Assembly: GCA_025923995.1 (NCBI GenBank)
Contig: JAICEW010000016.1
Coordinates: 1 to 38,686 of the forward strand
Direction: 5' to 3'
From: Vicinamibacteria bacterium
GTDB lineage: Bacteria; Acidobacteriota; Vicinamibacteria; Fen-336
Length of the DNA stretch: 38,686 bases
In this document: in pieces, positions 22,063 to 31,608 of the stretch
How positions within the stretch are numbered: the stretch's first letter is position 1
Layout: each line of letters begins with the position of its first letter
Program-made: the position numbers and the translations under genes
Notes under the pieces: model-generated
Told to the model about the DNA's origin: nothing
Seen by the model: the letters and a program-made list of their open reading frames with translations, nothing else
The model's database searches: none

Positions 22063-24732
22063 ATGACGGCGGACCAGATCCGGGCGGCGTTCCTCGGCTT
22101 CTTCCAGGAGCGCGGGCACCGGGTCGTGAAGAGCTCCTCGCTCGTTCCCGAGAGCGACCCCACGCTGCTGTTCGCCAACGCGGGCATGAACCAGTTCAAG
22201 GACCTCTTCCTGGGCAAGGAGCAGCGGGACTACGCGCGCGCGGCCTCGTCCCAGAAGTGCGTCCGCGCGGGCGGCAAGCACAACGACCTCGAGAACGTGG
22301 GCGTCACGGCGCGCCACCACACGTTCTTCGAGATGCTCGGCAACTTCTCCTTCGGCGACTACTTCAAGCAGGACGCGATCGAGTACGCGTGGGAGTTCCT
22401 CACCCGCACCATGGGACTGCCCGCCGACCGCCTCACGGTGACGATCTTCCGCGGCGAGGACGGCGTCCCCCGCGACGCGGAGGCCCACGGCTTCTGGCGG
22501 GCGCACGTGCCCGCGGACCGCATCCTGGAGCTCTCGGCCAAGGACAACTTCTGGGCCATGGGCGACACCGGCCCCTGCGGCCCCTGTTCGGAGATCCACT
22601 ACTTCCAGGGCGACAGCCTCCCCTGCCCCGAGGCGGACGCGGGCCGCGCGTGCCCCGGCGTCGAGTGCGAGTGCGACCGCTGGCTCGAGGTGTGGAACCT
22701 CGTGTTCATGCAGTTCAACCGCGACGCCTCCGGGAAGCTGGAGCCGCTGCCCGCGCCCTGTGTGGACACGGGCATGGGCCTGGAGCGCGTGGCGGCCGTC
22801 GTCCAGCGCAAGCTCAGCAACTACGACACCGACCTGTTCCAGCCGCTCATCGAGGCGGTCGGCCAGCGCGCGGGCAAGACCTATGGCCGGGATGCCGACG
22901 ACGACGTCTCGCTGCGGGTGGTCGCCGACCACCTGCGCGCGACCACGTTCCTGGTGGCGGACGGTGTCATGCCGGGGAACGAGGGCCGCGGCTACGTGCT
23001 GCGCAAGATCATGCGCCGGGCGATGCGCCACGGGAAGAAGCTGGGCATCGAGGGCGCGTTCCTGCACGAGCTGACCGGGGTCGTGGTCGAGCGCATGGGC
23101 GCGGCCTACCCCGAGCTCATCCCGCAGGCCCCTTCCGTACGCAGCGTCGTGAAGACGGAGGAGCAGCGCTTCGGCTCCACGCTCAAGCAGGCCTTCGCGA
23201 TCTTCGAGCAGGTCGCGCAGAAGTCCGAGGGCGCGGGCGTCATCCAGGGCGCGGACGCGTTCAAGCTGTACGACACCTACGGCCTGGCGCTCGACTTCAC
23301 GGAGGAGCTGGCCAGGGACCGCGGGCTGCGCGTCGACAAGGACGGCTTCGAGCGGGAGCTGGAGGCGCAGCAGGAGCGCGCGCGCCAGTCGAGCAGGATG
23401 GGCGCCGTCACGGGCGACCCCGTGTACCTGGGCCTGCTGGAGCAGCACGGCCGCACCGGCTTCACCGGCTACGAGGGCCTCGCGCTCGAGGACGCGCGCG
23501 TGCTGGCGGTCGTCCGCGAGGGCCAGCCGGTCAAGCGGCTGGAGAAGGGCCAGGAGGGCGGGATCGTCCTGGACCGCACGCCCTTCTACGCGAACTCGGG
23601 CGGCCAGGTCGGCGACCACGGCGTGATCGGGGCGGAGGGCGCGACCGCGGAGGTCACGGACGCGACGCTGCCGGTGCCCGGACTCTACCTGCACCACGTG
23701 AAGGTGACCGCGGGCGCCTTCGAGGCCGGCATGACCGTGCGGGCCCAGGTCGACCGCGAGCGCCGCGCGGGCGCGCGCCGGCACCACACGGCGACCCACC
23801 TGCTGCACGCGGCGCTGCGCGAGCAGCTCGGGCCCCACGTGAAGCAGGCGGGCAGCCTGGTGGCGCCCGACCGGCTGCGCTTCGACTTCAGCCACTACTC
23901 GGGGGTGAGCGCGCCCGAGCAGCGCACGCTCGAGAACCGCGTGAACGCGGAGATCCTCAAGTCCACCCCGCTCACGTCGAAGGTGATGGGCCGCGAGGAG
24001 GCGCTCGCCTACGGCGCGCTCGCGTTCTTCGGCGACAAGTACGGCGAGCGCGTGCGCGTCATCGAGATCCCTGGCTTCTCGAAGGAGTTCTGCGGCGGCA
24101 CGCACGTGGACAACACGGGCGAGATCGGGCTGTTCCTGCTGACGAGCGAAGGCGGCGTGTCCGCGGGCACGCGGCGCGTCGAGGCGCTCACCGGCGAGGC
24201 CGCGCTCGCGCGCGCCCAGGCCGACCAGGGCATCCTGGAGGAGCTGGAGCAGTCGGCCAAGGCCGACCGGCGACAGCTGGTGGACGAGTACGCGAAGCTT
24301 CGCGACGCGCTCAAGGCGAAGGACCGCGAGATCCAGGCCCTGCGCCTCAAGCTGGCCCAGGGCGGCGGCGCCGCCGCGGGGCCGTCCGACGTCGAGGAGA
24401 TCGGCGACGTCAAGGTCTGGACGCCGCGCTACGAGGGGCTCGACAAGAAGACACACGCGAACGTGATCGACGAGTTCCGCAACCAGAACCGCAACCGGTC
24501 GTTCGTCGTGCTGTCGGCGTCGGTCGGCGAGGACGGCGTGCACGTGATCAGCGCGGTGTCGGACTCGCTCAAGGCGAGGCTCCCGGCGCCGGAGCTGATG
24601 AAGCGGCTGGGCCTGCGCGGGGGCGGACGCCCGGACTTCGCGCAGGGTGGCGGCGTCGACGCGGCGGGGGTCGACGAGATGCGGCGCAAGGCGGTGGACG
24701 TGGCCCGGCAGGTGCTGGGCGCCGCCGCCTAG
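22063..24732 (+). CDS. alaS: Alanine--tRNA ligase
   Basis: 889 residues from the ATG at 22063, where homologues start (MTADQIRAAFLGFF); in-frame GTG/ATG at 22021/22024 would add 13-14 residues. The class II core begins with the motif 1 region and SEIHYFQGD; the editing domain has the zinc/hydrolysis motif HHTATH (from residue 574) and C677/H681 in CGGTH. A linker coiled coil precedes the C-terminal DHHA1 domain (RGGGRPDFAQGGG). It charges tRNA-Ala and hydrolyses mischarged Ser/Gly. It is 56 bp from recX, and the AGGAGG for the next gene overlaps its stop codon. Confidence 0.97.
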   Translation: MTADQIRAAFLGFFQERGHRVVKSSSLVPESDPTLLFANAGMNQFKDLFLGKEQRDYARAASSQKCVRAGGKHNDLENVGVTARHHTFFEMLGNFSFGDYFKQDAIEYAWEFLTRTMGLPADRLTVTIFRGEDGVPRDAEAHGFWRAHVPADRILELSAKDNFWAMGDTGPCGPCSEIHYFQGDSLPCPEADAGRACPGVECECDRWLEVWNLVFMQFNRDASGKLEPLPAPCVDTGMGLERVAAVVQRKLSNYDTDLFQPLIEAVGQRAGKTYGRDADDDVSLRVVADHLRATTFLVADGVMPGNEGRGYVLRKIMRRAMRHGKKLGIEGAFLHELTGVVVERMGAAYPELIPQAPSVRSVVKTEEQRFGSTLKQAFAIFEQVAQKSEGAGVIQGADAFKLYDTYGLALDFTEELARDRGLRVDKDGFERELEAQQERARQSSRMGAVTGDPVYLGLLEQHGRTGFTGYEGLALEDARVLAVVREGQPVKRLEKGQEGGIVLDRTPFYANSGGQVGDHGVIGAEGATAEVTDATLPVPGLYLHHVKVTAGAFEAGMTVRAQVDRERRAGARRHHTATHLLHAALREQLGPHVKQAGSLVAPDRLRFDFSHYSGVSAPEQRTLENRVNAEILKSTPLTSKVMGREEALAYGALAFFGDKYGERVRVIEIPGFSKEFCGGTHVDNTGEIGLFLLTSEGGVSAGTRRVEALTGEAALARAQADQGILEELEQSAKADRRQLVDEYAKLRDALKAKDREIQALRLKLAQGGGAAAGPSDVEEIGDVKVWTPRYEGLDKKTHANVIDEFRNQNRNRSFVVLSASVGEDGVHVISAVSDSLKARLPAPELMKRLGLRGGGRPDFAQGGGVDAAGVDEMRRKAVDVARQVLGAAA

Positions 24733-24743
24733 GAGGCGACCTG

Positions 24744-25679
24744 ATGGGTGACGGGGGGCCGGTGCGCAGCGGAGACGATCGCAGGCGGGGCGAGCGGAGG
24801 CGGAGCCCCCGGCCGGGGCGTGATCGCCGCTGCGCCGAACGGCGCAACGCCGGGGCCGGAGCCGCCGGCTTCGTGCTGATGGCGCTGGCCATGGTCGGCA
24901 CGCCGCCGGCGCACGCGCAGGTCTACACGCGCAAGAACGCGAACGGAGTGGTCGAGGCCACGAACGTCCCCGCCTCGCGCGACTTCCGCCTCACCTATCC
25001 CGGCAAGGGAACGGTCATCCACTCGGCGGCCTACAAGATGCGCCCGTCGTACAACGGCGAGTTCAACCACCACATCGCGGCCGCGGCCTCGCTGCACGGC
25101 GTCAGCGTCGACCTGGTGCGGGCCGTCATCCAGGTCGAGTCCGACTTCGACCACCTGGCCCGCTCCAGCAAGGGCGCGCAGGGCCTCATGCAGCTCATGC
25201 CCGACACCGCCCGCCGCTTCGGCGTGAGCAACGCCTACGACCCGCGGCAGAACATCTTCGGCGGCGTGCGCTACCTGCGCTGGCTGCTGGACCTGTTCCG
25301 CGGCGACATCGCGCTGGCGGCGGCGGGCTACAACGCCGGCGAAAACGCGGTCCTGCGCTACAACGGCGTGCCGCCCTACAAGGAGACCCGCGGCTACGTG
25401 GACAAGGTCCAGGCGCTGCTCGGCATGACGCCGACGCCTCTGGTCGCCGCCGCGCAGGCCACCGCGGCCTTCTTCACCCCCAGCCCCGGCGGGGCCCTGC
25501 GCCCCGCGGCCGCGCCGGCCTCGCTGCGCACCGCCGGAGCGCCCGCGAAGAAGGGCAAGCTGCAGCCGGCGCGTCCCCGTGTCTTCTACAAGTGGAACGA
25601 CGAGCAGGGCGTGCTGCACGTGACCCAGAATCCCCCGTCGGAGGGCGTCGTCTACAGCATGATCCGGGCGTTGGACTGA
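24744..25679 (+). CDS. Lytic transglycosylase (SLT domain) with flanking DUF4124-like segments
   Basis: 311 residues from the ATG at 24744, with AGGAGG 7 nt upstream. The first 40 residues are an unusually long Arg-rich n-region; the hydrophobic core (about 41-58, ending PAHAQ) is the signal peptide or anchor. The SLT domain covers about 107-225: catalytic E132 in VIQVESDFD, GLMQLMPDTA, and AAGYNAGENAV. It cleaves the MurNAc-GlcNAc bond of peptidoglycan to a 1,6-anhydro end. Similar short segments flank the domain (YTRKNANGVVEATNVP and FYKWNDEQGVLHVTQNPP), resembling DUF4124 strands. Part of the ilvE-to-27585 run. Confidence 0.92.
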   Translation: MGDGGPVRSGDDRRRGERRRSPRPGRDRRCAERRNAGAGAAGFVLMALAMVGTPPAHAQVYTRKNANGVVEATNVPASRDFRLTYPGKGTVIHSAAYKMRPSYNGEFNHHIAAAASLHGVSVDLVRAVIQVESDFDHLARSSKGAQGLMQLMPDTARRFGVSNAYDPRQNIFGGVRYLRWLLDLFRGDIALAAAGYNAGENAVLRYNGVPPYKETRGYVDKVQALLGMTPTPLVAAAQATAAFFTPSPGGALRPAAAPASLRTAGAPAKKGKLQPARPRVFYKWNDEQGVLHVTQNPPSEGVVYSMIRALD

Positions 25680-25692
25680 GCGCCAGCCCGCC

Positions 25693-27099
25693 ATGCGCGA
25701 TCCTTCGCCACGCGCTCCCTTCGATCAGGGTCTGTTCCTCACCCACTTCAACAAGGGACAGGCCTTCTATGAGGAGCGCCGGTTCGAGGACGCCGAGCGC
25801 GAGCTGGAGGAGGCCTACCTCCTGCGGCCGCGCGACCAGCGCGTCCTGAACCTCCTGGGCCTCGTCTACTTCAAGCAGGAGAAGCTGGAGAAGGCGGAGG
25901 AGGTCTACCGCAAGCTGGCCGCGGAGAGCCCCGACGCCCCGACGCTGTTCCACAACCTCGGGCTCATCCACTTCAAGCTCAGCCGGCTGGAGGAGGCGGA
26001 GGCGGCGTTCGCGAAGGCGCTCGAGCTCAGCGGCAACAACCCCAAGATCAACTTCTACCTGGGCAACATCTACGAGCGCCTGCAGCGGTTCCAGGATGCG
26101 ATCTACCAGTACCGGCAGGCGGGCGCCAACCTGATGGTGCGCCGCGTCGAGGACAAGATGGCGGCGGCCGCGCCGGCCGCCCGCTCGGGCGGCTCGGCCG
26201 TGCAGAAGCGCAAGGACGACACGGCCGAGTTCCTCACCCACGACATCCGCCAGGCCATCCGGAAGCACGCCGAGCAGGAGCGGGAGCCGAAGCCCGAGGA
26301 CACGCTCGTGCCCCCCAAGGCGCTCGAGCCCGTGAGCGACGTGCTCATGGCGCCCAGCCTGGAGTCGGACACGGCACGCTTCCGCGTGCCGCTGCGGCCG
26401 CGCCAGCCGCCGCTGCCGCCGCCGGCGACGCGCCCGCGCTTCCCCGAGGTCATCGGGTACGCCGGCGCCGACCGCCGCGCGCCCACGTCCAACCCCGACT
26501 ACGCGAGCTCTCCGCGGCCGCGCCGGGCCACCGACGTGTTCCGGTTCCTCGAGAACAACCTGATGGAGATCAACGTCACCGGGAAGGTCTTCATCAAGCA
26601 GGGCACGATCTACTCGTACGGCGGCAACCTGACCTTCTGGGTGAAGGACCGCCGGCCCGGCGGCCATCCGGCCCTGGTGATGATCACCGGCCAGGGCAAG
26701 ACCATCCTGACCGACCGCGAGCGCCAGATCACCTTCATGCGCGTCGAGGACGAGACGCTGTTCGTCGAGCCCTTCCACCTGCTGGCCTGCGAGGAGACGC
26801 TCACGCCGCGCTACGCCCCGCTGGACGACGCACATCCGGGGGCCGAGTTCCTGGCACTCGAGGGCAGCGGTATGGTCGCCCTCTCCGTCGCCAGCAAGCC
26901 GCTGCCGCTGGAGGTGACGCCCGACCTGCCGGTGTCGGTGCCGGCGGCGTCGATCATCTGCTGGTCGGGAAGCCTCCTCCCCCACGTCGTCGACGACCGG
27001 CACCTGTTCGAGGTCATGATGCCGCCCCCTGGACGCAGCGGGACGCTGATCCGCCTGGAAGGCACCGGGCGGCTCCTGATGGAACAAGCCCAGGCCTGA
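25693..27099 (+). CDS. TPR protein with C-terminal AIM24-like domain
   Basis: 468 residues. The N-terminal part contains at least three TPRs (about 16-49, 50-83, 84-117, with a fourth to about 145). A disordered, Pro/Arg-rich linker follows (about 158-282). The C-terminal half (about 283-462) is beta-rich and has the AIM24 layout: ITGQGKTILTDRERQITFM, LFVEPFHLLACEETLTPRY, then LEGSGMVALSV and WSGSLLP. No signal peptide is present, so it is cytoplasmic unless exported otherwise. TPR and AIM24 are both assembly/binding modules; no enzymatic role is implied. 13 bp after the lytic transglycosylase gene and 27 bp before the next. Confidence 0.8.
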   Translation: MRDPSPRAPFDQGLFLTHFNKGQAFYEERRFEDAERELEEAYLLRPRDQRVLNLLGLVYFKQEKLEKAEEVYRKLAAESPDAPTLFHNLGLIHFKLSRLEEAEAAFAKALELSGNNPKINFYLGNIYERLQRFQDAIYQYRQAGANLMVRRVEDKMAAAAPAARSGGSAVQKRKDDTAEFLTHDIRQAIRKHAEQEREPKPEDTLVPPKALEPVSDVLMAPSLESDTARFRVPLRPRQPPLPPPATRPRFPEVIGYAGADRRAPTSNPDYASSPRPRRATDVFRFLENNLMEINVTGKVFIKQGTIYSYGGNLTFWVKDRRPGGHPALVMITGQGKTILTDRERQITFMRVEDETLFVEPFHLLACEETLTPRYAPLDDAHPGAEFLALEGSGMVALSVASKPLPLEVTPDLPVSVPAASIICWSGSLLPHVVDDRHLFEVMMPPPGRSGTLIRLEGTGRLLMEQAQA

Positions 27100-27126
27100 C
27101 GGCCCTTCCGGCAACGAGGAGGCGAG

Positions 27127-27585
27127 ATGGGATCGGAGATCTACGGCAGCCCGTACGGCGGCGGCGCCCACCGGGCGATCGCGGCGTCGAAGGTGAACGC
27201 GCCGGCCATCGGCCTGATCGTGATCGGCAGCCTCGGCATCGCCTGGAACCTGCTCTCGCTCGGCCTGTACCTGTTCGGGGCCACCTTGACGCTTCCCAGC
27301 ATGATGGGCGACCAGGACGCTGCCCAGCGCGCCCTTTCGATGATGCACAGCGGCTTCGGACTCCTCCTGGCCATCGTCGGCCTCGCCGCCTCGGGACTGA
27401 TCATCTACGGGGCGATGAAGATGCGCGCCCTCACCGGCTACGGCCTGGCCATGGCCGCCGCCATCCTCGCGATGGTTCCGGGCCTCGCCTGCTGGTGGTG
27501 CTGCTGCGGCCTGCCCGGCCTCCCGATCGGGATCTGGGCGGTGATCGTCCTGGTGGACAACAACGTCAAGGCCTCGTTCGTCTGA
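27127..27585 (+). CDS. Four-TM membrane protein of unknown function
   Basis: 152 residues behind GAGGAGG. After a short Gly/Tyr-rich N-terminus (MGSEIYGSPYGGG) come four hydrophobic helices (about 26-48, 72-94, 102-120 and 123-142). The end, GYGLAMAAAILAMVPGLACW, a CCC cluster, GLPGLPIGIWAVIVL and VKASF, is a pattern seen in small inner-membrane proteins of several soil phyla; their function is unknown. The last 20 bp overlap the convergent gene ending at 27566. Last gene of the run. Confidence 0.75.
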   Translation: MGSEIYGSPYGGGAHRAIAASKVNAPAIGLIVIGSLGIAWNLLSLGLYLFGATLTLPSMMGDQDAAQRALSMMHSGFGLLLAIVGLAASGLIIYGAMKMRALTGYGLAMAAAILAMVPGLACWWCCCGLPGLPIGIWAVIVLVDNNVKASFV

Positions 27586-27967
27586 GCGCGTCCTCCTCGC
27601 CGGACGCTCCTCGGCTGGCCGTCCACCGGCGCGCGCGCGCGCCGATGAGCGGCAGCGCGGCGTCCCGCCGGCGGTACGCGTGCGCCATGCAGCGCAGGCT
27701 GAGGGCGAGGTAGGCGGCGGCCACGGCCAGTTGCAGCACGACGGTCGCGAGCCCCGGCGTCGGCAGGCCGGACAGCTCCAACGCGAAGTCGAGCAGCCAC
27801 AGGAGGACCACGACCAGGCCCGCCAGCGCGGCCAGCAGCAGCCCCTGCCACGCGTGCGCGCGCACCCACGGCCGCCCGCGCGCGAGGAGCAGGATCGCCA
27901 GGCCGGCCAGCGGACCGATCCCGCAGACGGGGACATAGGCGAACAGCGCGACCAGCTCCTCGGGCAC
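27566..27967 (-). CDS. DUF4870-like membrane protein
   Basis: 133 residues counted from a GTG at 27967. The frame is open up to a CTG whose CTGA overlaps the stop of the upstream gene (28021-28018), which would add 18 residues; the start is therefore uncertain. Three transmembrane segments are evident. LFAYVPVCGIGPLAGLAILLL followed by RGRPWVRAHAWQGLLLA is the DUF4870 pattern (charged, His-containing loop between helices). The C-terminal tail is polar and Arg-rich. It lies directly behind the secreted zincin gene and is probably co-transcribed with it. Confidence 0.7.
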   Translation of the reverse strand: MPEELVALFAYVPVCGIGPLAGLAILLLARGRPWVRAHAWQGLLLAALAGLVVVLLWLLDFALELSGLPTPGLATVVLQLAVAAAYLALSLRCMAHAYRRRDAALPLIGARARRWTASRGASGEEDALRRTRP

Positions 27968-28017
27968 GCCGAGCAGCCGCGCGTGCGAGTCGGCGGCAGG
28001 CCGGACGGCGGGCTCCC

Positions 28018-29292
28018 TCAGGGCGCGGCCGTCCTGCGGGCGCGCAGCGCGCTCTCGAGCACGCGCGCGTCGTCGGACGAGAGCAGCGTGACCGCGCCGT
28101 CCTTCTCCGCGCGCCACGCGATCGTCCAGGGCGCCGCCTCCACGATGCGGAAACCCTGGCGGTCGCGCCCCGCGCGGCCCCGGGCCGCGAGGCTCGCGGC
28201 GAGCGCGTCCCTGAACTCGCGCGCGTCGACCTCGGTGTCCCACACCGAGCGCCAGGCGAGCAGCGTGCGGCCGCCCAGGTCCCACGTGCGGTAGCGGTCG
28301 CCGCCCCAGCCCGCGGCGGCCGTCTCCGCGGAGCCCCCCAGCAGCGTGCGGATGAACGCCTCGCCCAGGACGCCGTCGGCGATCGGGCGGGCGCCGGCGG
28401 GCGCGGGACCGGGGTCCACCTCGCGCGGCGCCTCGCCCGACACGTACTTCTCGGGATGCAGCACCTGCTCGCTGCTGCGGGGCGGAGCGTCCCAGGCGGC
28501 GCGGACGGCCGGCCATCCCCCGCGCGCGTGGAGCGCCACCGCGAACGAGCGCCCGAGGGTGTACGGCAGGACCAGCTGGTCGCGCAGGATCGGCGGGGCG
28601 TTCCCCAGCGCCTCCGCGGGCAGGCTCAGGCCCGACGCGTCGAAGGGCGACTCGCTCTCGGCGTCGATCCGCTTCATGAGGAACCGCTCCATGACGAGCA
28701 GCGCATCCCCCTCCAGCAGGCTGAGCAGGGCGAGGCTGCGGTCGTCGAAGTCGCCCACCTCCTCGGGCAGCAGGGTGTGCACGTCGAGGTGCTGGTCCTG
28801 CAGCGCGTGCCGCAGCTCGTGCGCGAGGACGATCTGGTTGGCGGGCGTGAGCCTCCGCTGCCCGCTGATCGCGTAGAGCCGCTTCCGGCCCGGCCTCACG
28901 TCGTAGAAGCCGGCGACGTTGTCCTCCAGCAGGCGCGCGCGCACCGCGCGCAGGTCGGTCTCGCCGTCGATCAGCCCGAAGGCGCGCAGCGTCCGCTCGT
29001 CGGCCTTCGCTTCCGGCTCGCCGTACTCCTCCTGGAGGAGCTCCTGCACGTAGCGGGCGAGCGCCGGCCGGTCCAGGTACTCGAACGTGACGCTCGAGCG
29101 GAACGGCACGCCGCCCAGGTCCGCCACCTCCTGCTCCAGCTCGGCGGCGGTCAGCTCGCGGAACCCCCCCAGCCCCACCAGCAGCGCGTCGAGCAGCTCG
29201 CTGGGGTCGGGCGCCGGCTCGTCGTCGCGCGCCAGGGCGCTTCCGCAGAGGAGGGCGCCCGCCAGCAGGACCGGCCCCGTCCGCCACTTCAT
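28018..29292 (-). CDS. Secreted putative zinc metallopeptidase (HELRH)
   Basis: 424 residues from the ATG at 29292-29290. A signal peptide is clear (residues 1-21, cut near ALA-RDD). The zinc site HELRHALQDQH (158-168) fits HExxH; a third ligand may be the Glu in LLEGDALLVMERF downstream. The N-terminal third (to about 135) is a helical region that includes LRAFGLID and VAGFYDVRPGRKRLY, the strand running into the active site. No family with a known substrate is recognised; a periplasmic peptidase role is likely. The gap to rtcA upstream is 82 bp, with no clear promoter seen. Confidence 0.82.
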   Translation of the reverse strand: MKWRTGPVLLAGALLCGSALARDDEPAPDPSELLDALLVGLGGFRELTAAELEQEVADLGGVPFRSSVTFEYLDRPALARYVQELLQEEYGEPEAKADERTLRAFGLIDGETDLRAVRARLLEDNVAGFYDVRPGRKRLYAISGQRRLTPANQIVLAHELRHALQDQHLDVHTLLPEEVGDFDDRSLALLSLLEGDALLVMERFLMKRIDAESESPFDASGLSLPAEALGNAPPILRDQLVLPYTLGRSFAVALHARGGWPAVRAAWDAPPRSSEQVLHPEKYVSGEAPREVDPGPAPAGARPIADGVLGEAFIRTLLGGSAETAAAGWGGDRYRTWDLGGRTLLAWRSVWDTEVDAREFRDALAASLAARGRAGRDRQGFRIVEAAPWTIAWRAEKDGAVTLLSSDDARVLESALRARRTAAP

Positions 29293-29374
29293 CGACGCCC
29301 TCCGGCCGCGGATCGCACCCGCCGCTCGTTCGCCCCCACCCCGAACAGTAGCAGACCCCGCCGCCCGCGCGCGC

Positions 29375-30436
<1,062 letters not shown>

Positions 30437-30470
30437 GTCCGCTCCGGCCAGGCGGACGGGCCGCGCGACG

Positions 30471-30899
30471 TCAGGCCGAGGTGGCCGCGGTGTCGCGCGC
30501 CGCCGCGCGCATGGGGACGAAGTAGCCCGGCGTGGCCCGCACGAAGTGGGCCGGCGTGTCGTAGTGGCGCAGCAGCGCTTCCTGCGCCTCCGGGTAGGTC
30601 TCCGCGGCGAAGAAGCGCTGCACGGGAACGGGCGTGCCGTCCCGCGTCACCTGCTGGAAGCGGACGCGCAGCACCGGCTCCAGGTTGTCCGGCCCCTCGA
30701 ACGAGCTCCAGCGGGCCGACTCCTCCGCCACCCAGATCGAGACCTCGTCGACCGTGACCATGCGCCGATGGCGGTGCTCCATGAGGTAGCGCCACAGCCC
30801 GAACTCGTCCAGCGGGACGTAGCGCAGCGCGCGCACGGGGTCCTCGTCCCGGGGATCGAGACGGCATCGGACCATCGGGACCGTGTCGTGCGCAGTCAT
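30471..30899 (-). CDS. Hypothetical protein, no recognised family
   Basis: 142 residues from the ATG at 30899-30897, or 134 from an in-frame ATG at 30875. Neither has a Shine-Dalgarno sequence. The protein is soluble, without signal peptide or membrane segment, and looks mixed alpha/beta (ALRYVPLDEFGLWRYLMEH, VSIWVAEESARW, LRVRFQQVTRDG, QRFFAAETYPEAQEALLRHY). Only one Cys. Codon use and frame are consistent with a real gene. A strong palindrome sits directly in front of the first ATG. It lies between tdk and rtcA on the same strand. Function not inferred. Confidence 0.65.
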   Translation of the reverse strand: MTAHDTVPMVRCRLDPRDEDPVRALRYVPLDEFGLWRYLMEHRHRRMVTVDEVSIWVAEESARWSSFEGPDNLEPVLRVRFQQVTRDGTPVPVQRFFAAETYPEAQEALLRHYDTPAHFVRATPGYFVPMRAAARDTAATSA

Positions 30900-30900
30900 C

Positions 30901-30924
30901 GCCGGCGCTTGTCAAGCAACCGGC
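30901..30924. promoter_or_regulatory. Compound palindrome at the start of the hypothetical gene
   Basis: Inner perfect palindrome GCTTG-T-CAAGC (30907-30917) nested in outer arms GCCGG (30901-30905) and CCGGC (30920-30924). It ends one base before the ATG at 30899, so it would either form an RNA hairpin over the ribosome-binding region or act as an operator. It could also close the tdk transcript. Confidence 0.45.
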
Positions 30925-31021
30925 GTGCCCGGAGGGTTCCGTTCCACCGAAGCCGTTGACGCCGCTGGGATTGCAGCCTGTCCCGCGACGGCCGGGGGCG
31001 CACGGGGAGGCCATCGCGCTG

Positions 31022-31600
31022 TTACCCTTCGGAACGGCCGTCGCTGGCCTGGAAGCAGCGGCGGCAGCGCGCCTCGTAGTGCTGTGCGCCCCCCACCACC
31101 ACGCGGTCGCGCGAGCCCACCAGCCGCTGGCTGCGGTTGGCCGGCGCTCCGCAGCGCATGCAGATGGCGAGCATCTTGTCCACGTACTCCGCGATCGCGA
31201 GCAGCTGCGGCATGGGGTCGAAGGGGCGGCCGGTGTAGTCCTGGTCGAGCCCGGCCACGATCACCCGCAGGCCGCGGTTGGCCAGCGTCTCCACCACGCC
31301 CACCAGCGACGGGTCGAAGAACTGCCCCTCGTCGATGGCCACCACCTCCGTCCGGTCGTCGAGCTCCGCGAGGATGTCTTTCGCGGCCTCGACGGTCCGC
31401 GACGGCATCTTCATCTCGGAGTGGCTCACGATCTCGTCCCCCGCGTGGCGGTCGTCCAGGCGGGGCTTGAACAGCTGGACCCGCTGGCGGGCGATCTGGG
31501 CCCGGCGCACGCGGCGGATGAGCTCCTCGCTCTTGCCGCTGAACATGCTGCCGGTGATCACCTCGACCCAGCCGGAGCCGGGGCGCGCGGGATGGTTCAC
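31022..31600 (-). CDS. tdk: Thymidine kinase
   Basis: 192 residues from a GTG at 31600-31598, 8 bp after the efp stop. It is a type II (TK1-like) kinase: Walker A GSMFSGKS (17-24), catalytic E91 in AIDEGQFF, the lasso/substrate loop [13 protein letters not shown], and zinc ligands C147, C150, C179 and C182. It phosphorylates thymidine to dTMP in the salvage pathway. It is certainly co-transcribed with efp. The ribosome-binding site is weak, so reinitiation after efp is likely. Confidence 0.94.
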   Translation of the reverse strand: MNHPARPGSGWVEVITGSMFSGKSEELIRRVRRAQIARQRVQLFKPRLDDRHAGDEIVSHSEMKMPSRTVEAAKDILAELDDRTEVVAIDEGQFFDPSLVGVVETLANRGLRVIVAGLDQDYTGRPFDPMPQLLAIAEYVDKMLAICMRCGAPANRSQRLVGSRDRVVVGGAQHYEARCRRCFQASDGRSEG

Positions 31601-31608
31601 GGTAGGCG

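Noticed and set aside
22257-25679. A 1140-codon plus-strand frame reaching from inside alaS to the end of the lytic transglycosylase
   Set aside because: The first 829 codons are an out-of-frame shadow of alaS. AGGAGG and the signal peptide place the true start at 24744.
25474-27936. An 820-codon minus-strand open frame
   Set aside because: Antisense to the TPR-AIM24 gene and part of the lytic transglycosylase gene; composition is typical of a G+C-driven shadow.
30910-30915. TTGACA on the minus strand inside the palindrome, as a -35 box
   Set aside because: No AT-containing hexamer lies 16-19 bp downstream; the match is part of the palindrome.
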